Shown in pieces: positions 16,824 to 26,016 of a stretch of 64,000 nt of DNA. The translations under genes and the position numbers were made by a program. Source of the stretch: CAJINA01 sp964636125 (GTDB lineage: Bacteria; Desulfobacterota; Desulfobacteria; Desulfobacterales; CAJINA01); assembly GCA_964636125.1 (NCBI GenBank), contig CAZWPX010000015.1:1-64000 (forward strand), given 5' to 3'. Every line of letters begins with the position of its first letter. Within the stretch, counting starts at the first letter, position 1. Below the pieces are notes generated by a model. That model worked only from the letters and a program-made list of their open reading frames with translations, was not told the DNA's origin and ran no database searches.

Positions 16824-17942
16824 TCAATGCGTATTGCAGGTTGCCTTTTCTGCCAGAAATCTTCGAAACCGTCTGCTATCATCCCCAAACGCGAGGTCAA
16901 TGCCCAAAACCACCAGCCTGACCGGCCACTCACTATGGGCTTTAATTTTCACATAGTCCTTTTCGGTGGTCACGATATCGTCTGCGGCCAGCGCTTTTGC
17001 CTGCCGACAGATGGCAGCCAGGTCGTGGTCCCCATAATCATGATGATCCCCGAATCCCAGACTCCCGACGATCTCGCACCCAAGGTCCGACAGGGTATAC
17101 AGGAATTCATCGTTTTTCGCCAGCCCGGAAAAAGCAAATACCCGCCGCCCGGATAAAGCCTGCGCCGTGATCGCCGCATCCGCCGCCGGTACCAGATGGC
17201 GCACCACCGGAATGTGGCGGCTCTGGAACACCGGGCCCTGGAACTGCCGGGTCAATCCAGCCCGGGCTGCCCTGGCCCGGGGACTGCCGGCCACTGCTGC
17301 ATCGCAGCGGGTGAAAACCAGGCCGTCGCCCCTTTGCAGGGCCTGTCGTGATTCCCGCAATTCACCCGCCGGAAGCGTATACCCGTTGCCCAGCGGCCGC
17401 CGGCCATCCACCAGTACGAGGTTGATATCGCGATACAGCTTCAGGTGCTGGAAAGCATCATCCAGGACAATCACATCCGGTGCGAAAACCCTTACAGCCA
17501 GTTGACCGGCCCGGTAGCGGTCGCCGCCCACGACCACCGGCACGCCGGACAGCGCCGCCGCCAGCAGGTGCGGTTCATCTCCGGAATCCGCAACACTGAC
17601 CAGGATTTTGCGGCCGTCGCTGACAATGCCGCCCTGTGCTTCGAGCCGGCTCCGGTACCCCCTGCTGATCACCACCACTTTCAGGCCGCCGGCGCTCAGC
17701 TGACGCGCCAGGTACAGGACCAGTGGGGTTTTCCCGGTTCCCCCGGTTGAAAGATTGCCAACCGAAATCACGGTGCAGGGAAGTTTCAAAGTCTTGCACA
17801 ATCCGTCCCGGTAAAAAGCGGCCCTGGCACGCATCCAGGGCTCATAGAACCTGGAAAGCAGTCGTAAACCGGTCCGCAAAACCGGGTTGACCCCGGCATC
17901 AGCCTCCCAGACCCGACGTATGGCCGATTCTAATTTTTGCAT
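16824..17942 (-). CDS. lpxK: Tetraacyldisaccharide 4'-kinase
   Basis: Phosphorylates the 4' position of the tetraacylated lipid A disaccharide. A membrane-proximal N-terminus (MQKLESAIRRVWEA) precedes VISVGNLSTGGTGKTPLVLY, the modified P-loop of LpxK, near residue 60. VVVISRGYRSR, DEPHLLAAALSGVPVVVGGDRYRAG, VIVLDDAFQHLKLYRDINLVLVD and LPAGELRES follow, all family signatures. I use ATG 17942, which has an AGGGTGA site; the longer frame to 18083 is inside kdtA. The 372-residue length is slightly above the E. coli enzyme. kdtA ends four bases upstream, so the two are coupled. Confidence 0.95.
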   Translation of the reverse strand: MQKLESAIRRVWEADAGVNPVLRTGLRLLSRFYEPWMRARAAFYRDGLCKTLKLPCTVISVGNLSTGGTGKTPLVLYLARQLSAGGLKVVVISRGYRSRLEAQGGIVSDGRKILVSVADSGDEPHLLAAALSGVPVVVGGDRYRAGQLAVRVFAPDVIVLDDAFQHLKLYRDINLVLVDGRRPLGNGYTLPAGELRESRQALQRGDGLVFTRCDAAVAGSPRARAARAGLTRQFQGPVFQSRHIPVVRHLVPAADAAITAQALSGRRVFAFSGLAKNDEFLYTLSDLGCEIVGSLGFGDHHDYGDHDLAAICRQAKALAADDIVTTEKDYVKIKAHSEWPVRLVVLGIDLAFGDDSRRFRRFLAEKATCNTH

Positions 17943-17946
17943 CTGT

Positions 17947-19254
17947 TCACCCTGCAATTTTAAGTACCTGGGCAACTGTCCGCTCCACGGCACCGGCATT
18001 GTCGGCAAAGACCTGCCGGGCCTGCCGACCTGTCGTCCGGAGGAGGTCTGCGTGGCTGAGCAGCCGCCCGGCCCGGGCCGCAAGATTGTCTGCGCCGGTC
18101 ACCGGTATCGCTCCGCCGGCAGCCACCAGCAGGCGGGCCGCCTCTCGAAAGTCACTCATATCCGGCCCGAAGAGAACCGGTTTGCCCTGGGCGGCTGGTT
18201 CCAGGGGATTGTGCCCGCCGGCTTTCACCAGGCTGCCGCCCACAAATGCCAGGTCGCCGAGCCCGTAAGCGCCCGCCAGGACCCCGATGCGATCAATGAC
18301 AACCACATCAACCGGTTCCGGGGCAATGCCCTTTTCAACCACGGCCAGGCAGCCGGCGTTGAAACCGCCGGCTGAAAAACAGGCTTTGACCGCCGTCGCC
18401 CGGTCCGGGTTCCGGGGTGCGACCACCAGCTTCACATCCGCCACCTGACCGCGCAAAAGGGTAAAGGCCCGCAGCAGGATCTCTTCTTCACCCGGATGGG
18501 TGCTCCCGGCCACAAGCACGCGGTCATCCGCAGCCAGGTGAAATGTCTGCCGCAACGTTTCAACGGCCTGCTCTCCGGGAGGGTCCATCCGCTGGTCGAA
18601 CTTCAGGTTACCGGCCACCCGGACCCGGCCGGGATGCGCGCCCAGGGAGATAAAACGGGCAGCATCCTGTGCGGACTGCACACAGACAACGGCAAAAGTG
18701 TTCAGCAGCGGCCGCATGATCACTTTCAAACGCCGGTAGCCGGTAGTCGAACGGTCTGACAGACGCGCGTTGGCGAGCAATACCGGAATTCGCCGGGCCT
18801 GTAAACGCGCCATGAAATTGGGCCACAAATCCGTCTCCACAATAATGACCAGATCCGGGGCGATCCGATCCACGACCCGCACCACACTAAAGAGAATATC
18901 ATAGGGAAAATAGAAAACCCGGCGCACATGCGGTTTCAGCCTGTGGCGGGCTGTTTCGAAGCCTGTGAGCGTGGAGGCTGAAAATACAAGGTTCTCCCGG
19001 CCATAGATCTTGGCGAGGGCTGATACCAGGGGCACTGCGGAAACCACCTCTCCCAGGGACAGCGCATGGATCCAGATGGTTTTGCGCCCTGCCCGGGCAC
19101 CTTGTTCCGGGCGCGGTGCCAGACCGGCGGATAGACCCAGTCTGTGCAGAAATGTGCTTCTTCTTTTCCGCGAGGTCACCAGGAAAGGTAATATGAGCGG
19201 AAAACAGGTCAACAAGAGCGTGAGCATCAAAAAATTGTATATAAACAACGCCAT
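17947..19254 (-). CDS. kdtA: 3-deoxy-D-manno-octulosonic acid transferase
   Basis: Transfers Kdo from CMP-Kdo to lipid IVA at the inner membrane. The N-terminal membrane anchor FIYNFLMLTLLLTCFPLILP precedes KTIWIHALSLGEVVSAVPLV, the acceptor-domain signature. YFPYDILFSVVRVVDRIAPDLVII, VETDLWPNFMARLQARRIPV and LLANARLSDRS match KdtA. The C-terminal half has AGNLKFDQRM, VLVAGSTHPGEEEILLRAF, FVGGSLVKAGGHNPLEPAA and GKPVLFGPDMSDF. The ATG at 19254 is two bases past the lptG stop. At 435 residues it has the normal length; it may add one or two Kdo units. Confidence 0.95.
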   Translation of the reverse strand: MALFIYNFLMLTLLLTCFPLILPFLVTSRKRRSTFLHRLGLSAGLAPRPEQGARAGRKTIWIHALSLGEVVSAVPLVSALAKIYGRENLVFSASTLTGFETARHRLKPHVRRVFYFPYDILFSVVRVVDRIAPDLVIIVETDLWPNFMARLQARRIPVLLANARLSDRSTTGYRRLKVIMRPLLNTFAVVCVQSAQDAARFISLGAHPGRVRVAGNLKFDQRMDPPGEQAVETLRQTFHLAADDRVLVAGSTHPGEEEILLRAFTLLRGQVADVKLVVAPRNPDRATAVKACFSAGGFNAGCLAVVEKGIAPEPVDVVVIDRIGVLAGAYGLGDLAFVGGSLVKAGGHNPLEPAAQGKPVLFGPDMSDFREAARLLVAAGGAIPVTGADNLAARAGRLLSHADLLRTTGRQARQVFADNAGAVERTVAQVLKIAG

Positions 19255-19256
19255 GC

Positions 19257-20333
19257 CTACTCCGCGTTCAGCAGCAAGAATCCGCAAAAGCAAAGAAACA
19301 GGAAATTGGCCATCCAGGCTGCGACCCAGGGCGGCAGCATCTCACCATAGCCAAGGGACATGCAAAAACTGGAGAACACCCAGTATAAAAACGACAGGCC
19401 AATGCCATAGGAGACACTGATGGGCAAACTTTCCTTGATGTTGCCCCTGACCGCGATACCCAGTCCGGCCAGGCTCATAATGACGCACACCAGCGGAAAA
19501 GCAAGCTTGGCCTGCAGATCCGTACGGTATTTAACAGCGTCGTAGCCTTCCGCTTCAACTTTCTGGATAGTCCGATAGAGTTCACCAAACCCCATCTCCT
19601 CGGATTTTTTGGCGACCCGGGCCAGGTTCCCGGGAACAATATCAAGATCAACCGCCAGGTCTTCGACCACCTTCACAGACGTCTTTCTGGGCCCCGGCCC
19701 GAATTGCTGCCGGATAACGCCCTTAAGCCGCCACAGTCCGTTCTCGAATGTTCCCTGCTGGGCATCCATCCGCATAATCAGGCGGAAATCATCATCGAAC
19801 CGGTTCAAGGAGACCCCGTTTATGGTTTGAGTAACGGGATTATAGAACTTGACGTGCAAAATACTCCTGTTTCCCTTGACCCAGATGTTTGTTTCCCGTG
19901 CGCTGACAGCCGCCTCCCGCCGGACTTCCTGCAGCCAGATCCGGTTGGCCTTTACCCGGGTGGCGGGAACAATATATTCCGAGAGAATACCAAGCCCCAG
20001 GCTGGCCGCAATCCCAATGATCAGCACCGGCCGGACCAGGTAGTAGACGCTGATGCCGCTGCTTTTCAAGGCAATGATCTCATGGTGCTTGTTCATTAAT
20101 CCGAAGGTGATTAAGATCGACAGAAGCAGCGCCACCGGGGCAATCTGGGAAATGATGAAAGGAATCTCGTATACAAAAAAGGTAAACATCCGGGACAACC
20201 TGACCCCGGCTTCCATAAAATCATCCACCTTTTCGAGAAAATCTACGGCCACGTAAATCCCGATCACCATGATCAGGACCATGCAAAAGTACTTCAGTAT
20301 CTCGCCGGATATGAATCTGACAATAATTGTCAT
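19257..20333 (-). CDS. lptG: LPS export ABC transporter permease LptG
   Basis: Inner-membrane half of the LptB2FG transporter that extracts LPS and pushes it onto the periplasmic bridge. Six membrane segments are visible: three in residues 1-110, including the conserved coupling-helix region LMNKHHEIIALKSSGIS, and three in the last 100. A periplasmic beta-jellyroll lies between (RREAAVSARETNIWVKG through VEDLAVDLDIVPGNLARV). The 358-residue length is typical. It is 21 bases downstream of lptF. The ATPase gene lptB is not in the window. Confidence 0.93.
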   Translation of the reverse strand: MTIIVRFISGEILKYFCMVLIMVIGIYVAVDFLEKVDDFMEAGVRLSRMFTFFVYEIPFIISQIAPVALLLSILITFGLMNKHHEIIALKSSGISVYYLVRPVLIIGIAASLGLGILSEYIVPATRVKANRIWLQEVRREAAVSARETNIWVKGNRSILHVKFYNPVTQTINGVSLNRFDDDFRLIMRMDAQQGTFENGLWRLKGVIRQQFGPGPRKTSVKVVEDLAVDLDIVPGNLARVAKKSEEMGFGELYRTIQKVEAEGYDAVKYRTDLQAKLAFPLVCVIMSLAGLGIAVRGNIKESLPISVSYGIGLSFLYWVFSSFCMSLGYGEMLPPWVAAWMANFLFLCFCGFLLLNAE

Positions 20334-20354
20334 CTGGTTCTCTATCGGTAAGGG

Positions 20355-21548
20355 TTATGTTTCAGCTGTCGGCGATTTGCGCAGCAGTCGCTTTTTAAAC
20401 CAGTGATACAGCCTGCCTGCAAACACAATCCGCACCGGTCTTTCCTGGGCATTACGGACAATTAAAAACAGACCGATCCCGCCCATGACCAGGTTGGGGA
20501 CCCACATGCCGATCACCGGCGGATAAGCGCCGGTTTCCCCGAACACCCACCCGGCCGAAAGCATCAGGTAATAGAGCAGGAAAAAGATCAGGCCCAGACC
20601 AATGCCGAATGACCGCCGGGCGTGCCGCGACTGGACCCCCAGGGGGACGGCCAGAAGGGCCAGAAACAGGCACGAAAACGGCAGTGAAAACTTTTTATGG
20701 AACTCCATCAGAGTCAGGTAATAACGGTCGTCGTGCACCTGGGACTGATCCAGGTAGGCCCTCAATTCGGGGATACTCATCTCCTCCTGGTTCTTGGGGC
20801 CGCCGCTCTGGATCCCCACGGCCTTCTGGACGTCCAGGCGAATATCGTAAGTTTCGAAGTGGACGGTGTGCGCAGACCTGTTTTTGATGTCCACCTGATT
20901 GATACTCCCGTTGTACAATCTCAACTGGAACACGCCGGTGTCCGGCTGACTGAACAAGCGCCCCTGGGGAGAGACCACCGTACTGACCACATCTTCCGAG
21001 CGCTGGTCTTCAATGAACACGTCCTGCAGGGTTCGGGTGGCGGGATCAATCTTGTTTACATACAGCATGACCCCGTTAAACGCATCGTTGAATGTCCGGG
21101 GTTTCAATCCGATTTCCGAATTGTTGACGGCCAGTTCGTACAACAGTGTTTTAATGGCCATACGGCCAATGGGCAGGCCGTAAATGGCGGTGGCGCCGGT
21201 GAGCAGAACCCCGACCAGGGCAAACATGCAGACCGGCGGCAGCAGCCGGTAGAGGCTGACCCCGCCGGCTTTCAGGGCAATGATTTCATTGTCACTGGAC
21301 ATTTTCAGAAAAGTCAGCAGCACCGCCATCATCACCGACATGGGAATGATGAATTGCAGGAAGAACGGCATGGTGAAGCCCAGTATTTTCAGGACGGTCC
21401 AGAGGTTGACTCCGAAATTGACGATCATATCCGTTATTTCCAGAATCCGCGTCATCAGAAACAGGAATGTAAAAAATACCATGTTGATGACAAACGGCGG
21501 TATCATCTCCTGAAAGATATACCGATTGATTATGGAATTGGGATGCAT
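20355..21548 (-). CDS. lptF: LPS export ABC transporter permease LptF
   Basis: Partner permease of LptG. The N-terminus SIINRYIFQEMIPPFVINMV, then FLFLMTRILEITDMIVNFGVN and FLKMSSDNEIIALKAGGVSL (coupling region), are LptF-like. The central periplasmic jellyroll spans roughly residues 125-270, followed by three C-terminal membrane segments including FSLPFSCLFLALLAVPLGV and RRSFGIGLGLIFFLLYYLML. I take ATG 21548 as start; the longer frame to 21674 adds a non-family leader. It is the first gene of the large minus-strand LPS operon, preceded by the divergent region 21549-21818. Confidence 0.92.
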   Translation of the reverse strand: MHPNSIINRYIFQEMIPPFVINMVFFTFLFLMTRILEITDMIVNFGVNLWTVLKILGFTMPFFLQFIIPMSVMMAVLLTFLKMSSDNEIIALKAGGVSLYRLLPPVCMFALVGVLLTGATAIYGLPIGRMAIKTLLYELAVNNSEIGLKPRTFNDAFNGVMLYVNKIDPATRTLQDVFIEDQRSEDVVSTVVSPQGRLFSQPDTGVFQLRLYNGSINQVDIKNRSAHTVHFETYDIRLDVQKAVGIQSGGPKNQEEMSIPELRAYLDQSQVHDDRYYLTLMEFHKKFSLPFSCLFLALLAVPLGVQSRHARRSFGIGLGLIFFLLYYLMLSAGWVFGETGAYPPVIGMWVPNLVMGGIGLFLIVRNAQERPVRIVFAGRLYHWFKKRLLRKSPTAET

Positions 21549-21818
21549 GGTTTCAAACCCGCCGGAACCTGTCCACCGCAGCTCGTTGAGCACCCGGATG
21601 CCAGGGGCCGGTCTGCGGGCTGCCTTTAAAAATGCCTGGTTACTGAACCTGGTTACTGAAACGGTTAAGTACAAATCGGTTTATCCTATTGCCCCGGGTG
21701 GCGCAAGTCAACCGGTGATCGCAAAGCCGGCCCGCAGCCTGTTGCTTTGGATCGCCGGCAGCCCGGGTGCACTTTTGAAATCCTTGACTTTCTATAGGCC
21801 ACGCTCTATTGCAGGTCC
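21549..21818. promoter_or_regulatory. Divergent promoter region lptF / GT39 gene
   Basis: A 270-base gap between lptF (minus) and a GT39 gene (plus). On the plus strand ttgact (21784-21789), 17 bases, then tattgc (21807-21812) could be a sigma-70-type pair, but it would start transcription almost on the ATG at 21819, giving a leaderless message. No minus-strand promoter stands out. Confidence 0.35.
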
Positions 21819-23384
21819 ATGTTATCAACAGTTGATCGCAAATACCTGCAAAGTTCAATGGCGGTGATCCTGGCCGGCGGCCTGTTTCGCCTGGTGTACA
21901 GCGGGCTTTTTCCGCTTGTGCCGGATGAAACCAACTACTGGCAATGGAGCCGCTACATGGCCCTCGGCTACCATGACCAGGCCCCGCTGATCGCCTGGAC
22001 AATTAAAATCAGCACCCTCTTCCTGGGCCACACCGAGACTGCGGTCAGGCTGCCGTCCGTGCTGGCCCTGACCGTGGCATCCATCTACATGGTGCTGATG
22101 GCCGTCCGCTGGTTTGGGGGCCGGGCCGCCCTGAATACGGCCATCATTTCCCAGGGGATATTCGCTTTTATGATCGGGGGACTCCTGGCCACTGCCGACG
22201 GCTTGCAGGCCATGGCCTGGGCCGGGGCCTGCTATCACGTTGGCCGGGCTTATGAAAAACACCGCTGGTTCGACTGGCTGACCGGCGGCCTCTGGTTCGG
22301 GGTCGGCATGCTCAGCAAGTACACCATGGTTCTTTTCCTGCCGTCGGCCTACCTTTACGGCCTTTTTTCTGCCGATCACCGGGCGCGCCTGGCTGATTTA
22401 AAACCCTATATCGGCGTCCTGCTGGGCAGCCTCATGTTCACCCCGGTTGTCCTCTGGAACGCCGGCAACAACTGGAATTCCGTCAGACACGTGGCCTACA
22501 TAGGCGGTGCCAATGAAGCCTTTAAAATCCACTGGAACTTCTTCGGTGATTATTTCGGATCCCAGGCGGCCCTGCTGACGCCGCTGATCTTTATATTGTG
22601 CCTGCGGGCCTGGTATGCCGTACTCAGAAAAAAGGCCGGTGCGGACAACTGGGCCGCACGCTACCTCTTCTTTACCTCCTTCATCATGTTTTCCGGATTC
22701 GCCCTTTTGAGCTTCCACAGCCGGGTTTACGGCAACTGGCCCATGGCGGGTTATATCACGGTGGGCGTTCTGGCCGCAGCACTGTTCGGCCCGGTGCCAG
22801 GTCCTGAAAACAAACCGGTGAAAGGGTCGCGGCTCTGGCCCTGGGCCGTGGGCAGCACCTATCTTATCACCGCGGTGGTACTGCTCCAGGTGTTGCGGCC
22901 CATCCTGCCAATTCCGGCGCACCTCGATCGGGCTGCCGACGAAATCCAGGGCTGGCCTCAACTGGGCACCCGGGCCGGACAGGTTCTGGCCGGCATGCCC
23001 GACCCCGCAAACACCTTTTTATTTGGACTCAAGTACCAGACGGCCAGCGAACTGGCGTTCTACACCCCCGGCAATCCCCGTACGGTCTCCATCAACCGCT
23101 GGGACCGGCCCAACGTCTATGATTACTGGTGGCAGGATGCGAATTTGATCGGAAAAGATGCCGTCGGGGTAACCCAGTACGCCCAGAGCCATACCGCGCA
23201 ACTGGCCCAGGTGTTTGCGAAAGTTGATCCGCCGGTGCCCGTGTATATTTATCGAAAGTCCCTTACCGGCAAGCCGAAGGAGGGGGCCACGCCATTTAAG
23301 GTATGGTACCTTTACCGGGCGTATGGGTTTAAAGGGGGCCTGCGCTGGATTCCGCCGGCCAGTGGCGATGTCCGGGCCGGATAA
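21819..23384 (+). CDS. GT39 (ArnT/PMT-like) membrane glycosyltransferase
   Basis: GT-C fold polyprenyl-phosphate-dependent transferase of 521 residues with around ten membrane segments. The first periplasmic loop carries LVPDETNYWQWSRYMALGYH, the acidic DExxYW catalytic motif, then DQAPLIAWTIKISTLFLGH. GGLLATADGLQAMAWAGAC and GLWFGVGMLSKYTMVLFLPS follow, as in ArnT-type proteins. The C-terminal 140 residues are soluble and periplasmic (KYQTASELAFYTPG, NRWDRPNVYDYWW). It probably attaches a sugar or aminosugar from a lipid carrier to lipid A, core or a protein. It stands alone on the plus strand. Confidence 0.85.
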   Translation: MLSTVDRKYLQSSMAVILAGGLFRLVYSGLFPLVPDETNYWQWSRYMALGYHDQAPLIAWTIKISTLFLGHTETAVRLPSVLALTVASIYMVLMAVRWFGGRAALNTAIISQGIFAFMIGGLLATADGLQAMAWAGACYHVGRAYEKHRWFDWLTGGLWFGVGMLSKYTMVLFLPSAYLYGLFSADHRARLADLKPYIGVLLGSLMFTPVVLWNAGNNWNSVRHVAYIGGANEAFKIHWNFFGDYFGSQAALLTPLIFILCLRAWYAVLRKKAGADNWAARYLFFTSFIMFSGFALLSFHSRVYGNWPMAGYITVGVLAAALFGPVPGPENKPVKGSRLWPWAVGSTYLITAVVLLQVLRPILPIPAHLDRAADEIQGWPQLGTRAGQVLAGMPDPANTFLFGLKYQTASELAFYTPGNPRTVSINRWDRPNVYDYWWQDANLIGKDAVGVTQYAQSHTAQLAQVFAKVDPPVPVYIYRKSLTGKPKEGATPFKVWYLYRAYGFKGGLRWIPPASGDVRAG

Positions 23385-23655
23385 GGGAACGCTCTTTTCC
23401 GATAATATTCAACCCCGCTTGCCTCTATTGTTGTTGATACAGTCCAATTGCTATTAGGATCACGGCATAAAATCTGAAAAAAATGTGCAACGGGTCGTTG
23501 TGCAATTGCCCTGGTCACACGATGTCATCCTCCTACAGAAACTCAAGAACCTGTCCACCCGTTTTTGGTATGCCCGTCAGGCTATCTGAAAAACCGATTA
23601 AAGGGCAACTTGGAAAAGGAAAAGAGAGACAGGTCAAAGAAAGCAAATGCCGGGG
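23385..23655. other. Convergent intergenic region, 271 bp
   Basis: Gap between two convergent glycosyltransferase genes. It holds a short hairpin caacg-ggt-cgttg near 23490-23502 with no T tract, and no ORF with family-like sequence. I see nothing else. Confidence 0.5.
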
Positions 23656-24381
23656 TCAATGCAGAGACTTGATGCGGAACAGTTCCTGGAAGACAAACAG
23701 GGACTTGCGCAAACTGTCATACTGGATCCGGGAGTCCTCCATGTGCGTCCAGTCCACCGGGAACTGAGCCACTTTGTACCCCTGCCGTTTGGCCAGCCAG
23801 AGGATTTCCGGGTCGAAAATCACGCTGTCAAGTTTCTGCCGGGCAAACAGGTCAAGGGCGGCCTGGCGGGAAAAAATTTTAAAGCCGCACTGGGTGTCCG
23901 GATAGTTGAAACCGAGATAGGTGTTCTGGATAAACGTGTAGAGCTTGGCTGACAATTCCCGGAACAGGTTTTGATGCTGGACCACCGAAGATTCCGGCAA
24001 CGCCCGGGACGCTATGGCCGCAGCGTAGCCGTTTTCCAGCAGGACCAGTCCTTTTTCCACGGCCTCGATGGGAACGGAATAGTCCGCATCCATGAACATG
24101 ATAAAGTCCCCGCGCCCCTTGCACATCCCGTAACGAACCGCATAGCCTTTGCCCCGGTTGGGAAAATACTCCATGAACTTGACCCCGACCTTTTCATCCG
24201 CCACATAGCCGTTCACGACCCGACCGGTATGGTCCAAACTGCCGTCACTCACCACGATGATCTCTGAGCGGTAGCTCTGGCGGGAAAGGTAGGCCAGGGT
24301 GTTGTCCAGGGTGGTTACAATCCGGTCTTCTTCATTATAGGCCGGAATGATGATGCTCAGTTTAATATCTTTTGCCTTCAT
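23656..24381 (-). CDS. ALG5/DPM1-like polyprenyl-phosphate glycosyltransferase (GT2)
   Basis: A 241-residue GT-A enzyme. LSIIIPAYNEEDRIVTTL, IIVVSDGSLDHTGRVV, FPNRGKGYAVRYGM and FIMFMDADYSVPIEAVEKGL (DAD site) are the signature of dolichyl-phosphate glucosyl/mannosyltransferases. YPDTQCGFKIFSRQAALDLF, with the conserved DTQCGFK, points specifically to ALG5-like enzymes. It would charge undecaprenyl phosphate with a hexose at the cytoplasmic face. It lies 40 bases downstream of a GT39 membrane transferase, which would use that lipid-linked donor: a coherent two-gene unit. Confidence 0.9.
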   Translation of the reverse strand: MKAKDIKLSIIIPAYNEEDRIVTTLDNTLAYLSRQSYRSEIIVVSDGSLDHTGRVVNGYVADEKVGVKFMEYFPNRGKGYAVRYGMCKGRGDFIMFMDADYSVPIEAVEKGLVLLENGYAAAIASRALPESSVVQHQNLFRELSAKLYTFIQNTYLGFNYPDTQCGFKIFSRQAALDLFARQKLDSVIFDPEILWLAKRQGYKVAQFPVDWTHMEDSRIQYDSLRKSLFVFQELFRIKSLH

Positions 24382-24421
24382 TTGAATGTATCCGTATTAA
24401 GAATTCTGATCTGCAACCGTT

Positions 24422-25963
24422 TTAAAATTCAACTATCCGGGCCAGCACAATACCATGTCTTTGATAGAGAACCCGGTAACTGCGGACATCTTTAAGCTTG
24501 TTGATTTTGGTAATCACGATATCACCGTTGCGCGGGGTGCCTTTTTCCACAAGCTGCTGCCGGTAAACACTGAAAGAGTGATAACTCATCTGCCACATGT
24601 TGACGGTGTAGCCCTTCTCCCGGGCCAGTTGGGCCGCCTCCTTGACCGGCTGCTGCATGATACGGCCGGCAATCGGGACCGCAAAGAAATTGGCAACCCC
24701 CATGATGGCCAGGCCCGCAATCACCGTGCGGGTCAGCCGGGAAAGTTTCTTGAGAAACAGCAGGCTGATCAGGATCACGCCCGCTGCGCCCAGGGCCAGG
24801 GTGTAGGTCCATTGAAAACTATCAAGCGCCCCGGCCAGCACGAGGCCGGCAAATTCATCTTTTATGTGCGGCTGAACCAGCACGGCTATCTGCGGCAGAA
24901 AAAACAGGACGGCCACAAACCCCAGCGGCCAGACCAGTTGATTCAAAGGGTGGCGAATATCCCCGGCGGCCTGGGCCATAAAAAGAAACAGCGGAATATA
25001 CCCGTAGAGGATATAGTGATGCAACTTGGTCCCGGCCAGGGAAAACAGGATCAGAACAAACCCGAACCAGATCATCAGGTAGAGATTAAGCTCGTTTTTC
25101 AGGAGACTGCGGGTTTTAACGAACGCTTTGATCAAAAAGGCCGTGTGGGGAATCATCCCCAGGATAATAACCGGGATATAGTAAAGAACCGAACCGGAAT
25201 GCCCTTCAAATGCGGTCTGGAAGCGGGCCACATTGTGTGTAAAAAAGATTTCATCGATAAACGCAGGGCCATGCTGCAGGTACAGGGCCACATACCAGGG
25301 CAGCGCAATCACGAGCAGCAACAGCCAGCCCAGGGGATTGAAAATCGCCTTGAACCAGAGTGCCCAGCGGCCCTTGAGGCCGAAAAAGAGCGCACTGGTT
25401 ACAAACGGAATCAGGATGGCAATGGGCCCTTTGGTCATAAATCCCAGGGCCATCCATACAAATGTCAGGTAAATGTCGCGTTTGCGCTGGCGCCGGTAGT
25501 AGGTATAAATACCAAACAGGGCCAGGGTGATAAAAAGGTTCAGCAATGCGTCCGCAATGGCCGCCTTGGCCACAATGCCGGTCTGCAGTGTGGTTACCAC
25601 AAAAAAAACGGCGTACCAGGCCACCTCAACGTTGAAATGCCGGCGGGCGAAACCAAACAGCAGCGTCACCCACACCAGCGACGCCAGGGCGGAAGGCAGC
25701 CGCAGGGCAAACTCATTGAGACCGAACAGACTGACACTGGCGGCCTGGGCCCAGTATATCATGGGCGGCTTGTGAAAAAATGTATCGCCGTTCAGCCGGG
25801 GGGTAATATAATCCCCGCTCTGCAGCATTTCGCGGGTTACTTCTGAATAGGCGCCTTCATCTTCATCAAACAACGGCACACTGCCCAGGCCCACGAGCAG
25901 GCTGAACAGGACGATGACCGCCAGAAGTACTCTAAATCTTTTTAAATCAAGCTGTGTTTGCAT
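24422..25963 (-). CDS. GT39 (ArnT-like) membrane glycosyltransferase
   Basis: GT-C protein of 513 residues with about eleven membrane segments. LFDEDEGAYSEVTREMLQSG holds the periplasmic acidic motif of ArnT, followed by TPRLNGDTFFHKPPMIYWAQ, the strongly conserved KPPLxYW-type motif. FLTFVWMALGFMTKGP-type and TKGPIAILIPF regions follow. The periplasmic tail ends around YSVYRQQ. It would move a sugar from undecaprenyl phosphate to lipid A or another acceptor, with the ALG5-like enzyme next door as likely donor maker. It is distinct in sequence from the GT39 gene at 21819. Classical ArnT (aminoarabinose) function cannot be claimed, since no arn genes are nearby. Confidence 0.87.
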   Translation of the reverse strand: MQTQLDLKRFRVLLAVIVLFSLLVGLGSVPLFDEDEGAYSEVTREMLQSGDYITPRLNGDTFFHKPPMIYWAQAASVSLFGLNEFALRLPSALASLVWVTLLFGFARRHFNVEVAWYAVFFVVTTLQTGIVAKAAIADALLNLFITLALFGIYTYYRRQRKRDIYLTFVWMALGFMTKGPIAILIPFVTSALFFGLKGRWALWFKAIFNPLGWLLLLVIALPWYVALYLQHGPAFIDEIFFTHNVARFQTAFEGHSGSVLYYIPVIILGMIPHTAFLIKAFVKTRSLLKNELNLYLMIWFGFVLILFSLAGTKLHHYILYGYIPLFLFMAQAAGDIRHPLNQLVWPLGFVAVLFFLPQIAVLVQPHIKDEFAGLVLAGALDSFQWTYTLALGAAGVILISLLFLKKLSRLTRTVIAGLAIMGVANFFAVPIAGRIMQQPVKEAAQLAREKGYTVNMWQMSYHSFSVYRQQLVEKGTPRNGDIVITKINKLKDVRSYRVLYQRHGIVLARIVEF

Positions 25964-26016
25964 ACGTTATCATTAAGGAATGAAGCTTCGGGAGCCTCCC
26001 CTGCAACGCCGGGGGT

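Noticed and set aside
21784..21812. ttgact-17-tattgc as a definite promoter
   Set aside because: The -10 box is poor and it would give a leaderless message; kept only as a weak candidate in the divergent region entry.
24455..25846. Long plus-strand ORF opposite the ArnT-like gene (463 residues)
   Set aside because: It is a codon-bias shadow of the real minus-strand gene: Gln/His/Gly-rich with no family features.
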